The notes under the pieces were generated by a model, which searched no databases, had not been told where the DNA came from, and saw only the letters and a program-made list of their open reading frames with translations. A program made the translations under genes and the position numbers. Source: Chamaea fasciata (lineage: Eukaryota; Chordata; Aves; Passeriformes; Sylviidae). Taken from it: a stretch of DNA of 64,000 nucleotides. The DNA lies in contig JARCOQ010000016.1 in assembly GCA_029207755.1 (NCBI GenBank), forward strand, positions 8,666,501 through 8,730,500, written 5' to 3'. This document shows, piece after piece, positions 62,201 through 64,000 of this stretch (the first letter of the stretch is position 1; the number at the start of each line of letters is the position of its first letter).

Positions 62201-63294
62201 ATAAATTGTAGATTCCTCCTAGACTCCCTGACTCCCTGTTATGTTTATGCAAGTTTTCATTGTGATATTTCCTCTTTTTCCCCTCTGTTAAGGAACTGTT
62301 ACAGGATTTTAAAAGAAGCATTGATGTCATAGCATCAACATTCATTGGAACCATTCAAGGGATATATCCTTTTCAGTGTGTTAACCTGGACCCCCCAGTC
62401 ATGCGCCTACACCTCACCTCTAAATCCAAAAATGAGCCACCAGTATAAAACCTTTTTTTTATTTTATTTTAATCAACAGAAAATATCTTTTCCCAGCTTT
62501 GAGAAATGGTCATTTAAGGTGCCCAGCTTCTTCATGTGGAGACTCTGGAGAGCACAGAAAGATTTAAATTCTACTGTGCTGAAAGTCTGTAGGATGTAGG
62601 CAACTTTCAGCCTGTTGGGAATCTTCCTTTCTTCTCCATGCAGAAAAGACAAAACACAGGGATGATCTGGTTAGACTGTTTTCTAGGTACATTCCTGCCA
62701 TAGCAGTCAATGAAATATCTGCAATTCTGGTTGAATATTCTTTAAATGGTGCTCATGTTTGCATTTTTTATGTGTGCTGAAAAAAGTTAAATGAGAACAC
62801 TGAAGTGCTTCAGTGTCAGGTCACACTGCTTTAAATCTAGAAAATTGATGGCCCGGTGCAAATAATTGCACTGCATTCAGAGCTTAGCTTTTACCTGGAG
62901 GCCTCTTCCAATTTCCCTGACAATCATAGGTCCTCTCTCAGTCCTCTCTCATATCTGGCAGTAAGGATGAGACTCAGTATGTGATTAAGAACTGAAAGTG
63001 TGTGTCCTGATATCCTGACACCACAGCAGCTTCTGGGAGCAGCCAGGTTCATTTCTACAGAATCCCCCTGTGCAGACACTTGGTCCCAGCTACAGGAAGT
63101 CATTTAATCTCCACAGATGAGTGGTGTGGTCAGCTTTTTCCTTAACCATGTTCTGTACATTTAGCCAGTACCGGGGCCTGGAAAATGAACAGCATGAAAA
63201 GCTGATGCAGATTATCATCACGACCATGGGAAAACTGGAGGAGGAGGAGTTTGAAGAGGATGTGGAAGATGATTTGCCAGAGGATGTTCGAAAG
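50082..63294 (+). CDS. DRC3: DRC3 (LRRC48), dynein regulatory complex subunit 3 (10 coding exons, 3' end outside window)
   Basis: This is a subunit of the nexin-dynein regulatory complex, which links and controls dyneins on doublet microtubules of motile cilia and flagella. Ten exons give 445 codons in frame: an N-terminal segment (1-50), leucine-rich repeats (about 50-190, for example NLTKLQLDNNFIEKIEGLES and DLSLYSNRISKIEHM), then charged coiled-coil sequence (about 197-430) with a conserved TAFVEHLNGS motif and DALMTLE, ending in an acidic run (about 428-443). The family is about 523 residues, so about 80 residues lie beyond the window. The ATG has A at -3. Two junctions use AT-AC borders. 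Without them the reading frame hits TGA in exon 6, so this is not a broken gene. Recognised from memory of the mammalian protein; it aligns without gaps around both AT-AC junctions. Confidence 0.95.
50239..51624 (+). other. DRC3: DRC3 intron after coding exon 1
   Basis: Unique-looking intron ending in a T16-18 tract (about 51,588-51,605) that serves as the polypyrimidine tract. Nothing else is recognised. Confidence 0.75.
51625..51741 (+). CDS. DRC3: DRC3 coding exon 2 (leucine-rich repeats)
   Basis: It encodes (S)ILQIANLWPLENLTKLQL, then DNNFIEKIEGLESLVHLLWL. A long T tract and GGCTTTAG form the acceptor; the donor is G|GTGAGA. It holds the first canonical LRR units. Confidence 0.95.
51742..53085 (+). 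other. DRC3: DRC3 intron after coding exon 2
   Basis: No repeat, exon or RNA gene recognised. Confidence 0.7.
53086..53252 (+). CDS. DRC3: DRC3 coding exon 3 (leucine-rich repeats)
   Basis: It encodes (D)LSFNNIEVIEGLETLAKL, then QDLSLYSNRISKIEHMGTLQ and ELQIFSIGKNNLTILED. The acceptor is TTCCCCAG and the donor GAT|GTGAGT. It ends in phase 0. Confidence 0.95.
53831..53977 (+). CDS. DRC3: DRC3 coding exon 4 (last LRR and cap)
   Basis: It encodes VVCLRRLKNLRTLNLSGNPF, then CSKEHYRLFVVAHLPSLVYL and DFKLVRHST. The acceptor is TCGCACAG and the donor ACG|GTGAGA. A second GTGAGA 15 bases earlier (53,963) is a possible alternative donor that would drop five codons in frame. Confidence 0.93.
53978..55164 (+). 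other. DRC3: DRC3 intron after coding exon 4
   Basis: It holds an 11-base tandem duplication (CAGAGTTAGTT twice, 54,511-54,532), a T-rich run (54,533-54,558) and, at about 54,640-54,720, a very weak reverse-complement CR1-like trace (GACTGGAAGGGCTTTCCAGG). No exon is seen. Confidence 0.65.
55165..55284 (+). CDS. DRC3: DRC3 coding exon 5 (coiled coil)
   Basis: It encodes RKAAAVKYQDLTRPLEEEEA, then QVLALQETEEAKQKELEYQQ (40 codons). The acceptor is TTTCTCAG and the donor CAG|GTAAGT. This is the start of the charged helical part. Confidence 0.93.
55945..56098 (+). repeat. CR1 3'-end fragment
   Basis: It contains GGCACAGGTTGCCCAGAGAA, GCTGTGGCTGCCCCATCCCT and GTGGAAGATGTCCCTGCCCG, with a GATTTTATGATTCTGTGA tail. 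It lies in the DRC3 intron before exon 6, sense orientation. Confidence 0.93.
56348..56460 (+). CDS. DRC3: DRC3 coding exon 6 (ends at a U12-type AT-AC donor)
   Basis: It encodes TAFVEHLNGSLLFDNLYGED, then REVAELASIPAVDDLQQ plus GC. The acceptor is CTTCAAAG. No GT donor gives a joinable frame; the next bases are ATATCCTTCC. The split codon GC|A gives Ala and continues as YKKEF, as in the mammalian ETYKDKF region. Confidence 0.93.
56461..57750 (+). other. DRC3: U12-type AT-AC intron (DRC3 intron between coding exons 6 and 7)
   Basis: The 5' site is ATATCCTT, the full minor-class AT-AC consensus. The branch element AACCTTGAC is at 57,731-57,739, with the branch A 12 bases before the end. The intron ends in AC. 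It is phase 2 and 1,290 bases long. There is no usable GT-AG alternative. Confidence 0.92.
57751..57925 (+). CDS. DRC3: DRC3 coding exon 7 (begins after a U12-type AC acceptor)
   Basis: It encodes (A)YKKEFVLVSENLYNYGLQ, then EYEKREAEVSKFYKRFNEIL, TVNQQESKRIISDFESQNQR (59 codons with the split one). It is preceded by CTGCTGTCAC. The donor is AGG|GTAATG. Confidence 0.93.
58080..58235 (-). repeat. CR1 fragment of a different subfamily
   Basis: Reverse-complement blocks are present: GCAGAATCACAGAGTGGTTG, GGAAGGGATCTCTGGAAGTC, a CCACAGCAGGCTGCCCAGGA block and ATGGAGGCTCCACAGCATCT, ending CATCCACTGCTCAGTCAC. The 'clipped' order differs from the other copies and fits another CR1 group. Confidence 0.85.
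59206..59265 (-). repeat. CR1 3' tail, very short
   Basis: CACAGAACTGCAGAATTGTT, GGGTTGGAAGGGACCTTAAA and GATCATCCTGTTCCAACC: about 60 bases of the CR1 3' end only, an extreme 5' truncation. Confidence 0.9.
59460..59764 (+). repeat. CR1 LINE fragment with internal short duplication
   Basis: It contains GGGGAATGGCCTTAAGTTGA, GAGGCTTAGATGGGATATTA, AGAAGCTGTGGCTGCCCATC and CTCAACTCAAACCATTCTGG, and a GATTCTGTGA tail. ATATTAGGAAGAAAT occurs twice, 23 bases apart (59,522 and 59,545). Confidence 0.93.
60913..61044 (+). CDS. DRC3: DRC3 coding exon 8
   Basis: It encodes RLDELYQVGSDDIAESKRAQ, then GEEDVHQLWDALMTLEALVS and NDLE (44 codons). The acceptor is TGTTCAG and the donor GAG|GTGAGA. The spacing from exon 7 to DALMTLE equals that in the mammalian protein, so no exon is missing in the 3-kb intron before it. 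Confidence 0.93.
61045..62292 (+). other. DRC3: DRC3 intron after coding exon 8
   Basis: Unique-looking intron; no repeat, exon or RNA gene recognised. Confidence 0.7.
62293..62363 (+). CDS. DRC3: DRC3 coding exon 9 (ends at a U12-type AT-AC donor)
   Basis: It encodes ELLQDFKRSIDVIASTFIGT, then IQG plus AT. The acceptor is TGTTAAG. The following intron starts ATATCCTTTT. AT|A gives Ile and continues FSQYRGLE, aligning residue by residue with the mammalian segment. Confidence 0.93.
62364..63158 (+). other. DRC3: U12-type AT-AC intron (DRC3 intron between coding exons 9 and 10)
   Basis: The 5' site is ATATCCTTTT. The branch element TTCCTTAAC (63,138-63,146) matches the consensus at every base, with the branch A 13 bases before the terminal AC. 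It is phase 2 and 795 bases long. Confidence 0.94.
63159..63294 (+). CDS. DRC3: DRC3 coding exon 10 (begins after a U12-type AC acceptor; last exon in window)
   Basis: It encodes (I)FSQYRGLENEQHEKLMQI, then IITTMGKLEEEEFEEDVEDD and LPEDVRK (46 codons). It is preceded by TTCCTTAAC and TTCTGTAC. The donor is AAG|GTGAGG. The acidic run resembles the family's C-terminal third. Confidence 0.93.
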
Positions 63295-64000
63295 GTGAGG
63301 GCACCAAAACAATTCATCTCTGTGAGGGTGTAGGCAACAAAACGAGGCCATAGCCTCTTCACTGAAGGGACAGGATTTCCAGGAGGCTCAGTGCTGCCAG
63401 AGCCATGCCTGAACCACAGCAAAACCTCCTTCTTAGAGGGTCCAGCTGCTTGCCTGAACTGTGGTGCCTCCAGACATCTCCACTGACTAGGACAGGATGT
63501 AACTGCACTTCAGGTTTCCCTGGGCACTGCCAGAGCTGGTGGCAGCAGCCCAGGAGAGGTGCTGAGGAAATCTCTCTCCTGCCTCCAGCACAACTCACTG
63601 CTCTGGCTGATTTCCAGGCACTCAGGCAGCATCTTTGCTGCACTCCCTCACAGCTGGTTTTGTTCAGACTCTCCCTGCTCCCTCAGCAGAATCCCAACAC
63701 TGCTCTGAATTTCTTGCACCGGGGCTCTGTTTGCCTCAGTGATTTCAAAATCCCTTCCTGGAGCTCCCGAGCCCATGAGCTGATCTGGAGGCAGGACATG
63801 ACACTTTTAATGAAGCCTTCCACTGAGCCCTCAGTCTTGCTGTGCAAGCAAAGATCCCAGGAGCCTTTCCAAAAGCACAAACATCGTTGCAGTGCTCCAC
63901 TCAGCAGCGCTGCTTGCCCTTTTTGCCTCCATTATTCCTTCATTTAGCGGCTAAATTACTTGAATTTGCATTAGCTGTGGTTTTGTTCTGTCCAGATTAT
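63295..64000 (+). other. DRC3: DRC3 intron after coding exon 10 (runs to or near the window edge)
   Basis: The next DRC3 exon is not clearly inside. A pyrimidine-rich acceptor TTTTGTTCTGTCCAG ends at 63,995, so the last five bases could be the start of coding exon 11 (ATT AT, phase 0 after AAG). Five bases are too few to decide. Confidence 0.5.

Noticed and set aside
1..64000. CRISPR arrays, bacterial operons, insertion sequences, intact retroviruses
   Set aside because: The sequence is vertebrate. No spaced repeats, gag-pol-like frames or paired LTRs were seen.

Overview
The window is bird-like nuclear DNA. Its genes are split into short exons with GT-AG introns (plus two AT-AC introns). 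The only abundant repeats are CR1 retrotransposon fragments whose 3' ends resemble those of avian CR1, and there are no mammalian-type SINEs. Two protein-coding genes were recognised by translating exons across splice sites. They lie head to head around one CpG-rich promoter (about 48.6-49.2 kb). Both continue beyond the window.

Left part (1-48,650, minus strand): TOM1L2, an endosomal VHS/GAT adaptor. Thirteen coding exons join in frame into 446 codons, from the start codon at 48,649 to a donor at 396. From the family's usual length of about 507 residues, roughly 60 C-terminal residues and the 3' UTR lie left of position 1. Intron 1 is about 18.9 kb and intron 12 about 10.7 kb; both are largely featureless apart from CR1 pieces and simple A/T tracts.

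Centre (about 48,100-49,210): a divergent promoter with several ATTGG (inverted CCAAT) boxes, a GC-box region, a CACGTG element overlapping an RFX X-box-like site, a short GGGAACC tandem repeat, and a strongly strand-asymmetric C-rich block just inside TOM1L2 intron 1 (G-rich on the TOM1L2 transcript).

Right part (49,200-64,000, plus strand): DRC3 (LRRC48), a leucine-rich-repeat and coiled-coil subunit of the nexin-dynein regulatory complex of motile cilia. There is one predicted 5' UTR exon, then ten coding exons giving 445 codons. About 80 C-terminal residues should lie to the right. Two DRC3 introns (56,461-57,750 and 62,364-63,158) have no GT-AG borders. They begin with ATATCCTT, end in AC, and carry a CCTTRAC branch element about 12 bases before the end. 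These are the marks of minor-spliceosome (U12-type) AT-AC introns, and only these junctions restore the reading frame. They are the most notable signal in the window.

The TOM1L2-DRC3 head-to-head pair matches the order known at human 17p11.2, so the block is conserved synteny. The two proteins work in different places (endosome and axoneme); their link here is the shared promoter. I found no tRNA, rRNA, CRISPR, intact transposon or nested gene. The other open reading frames are short and have no recognisable homology.
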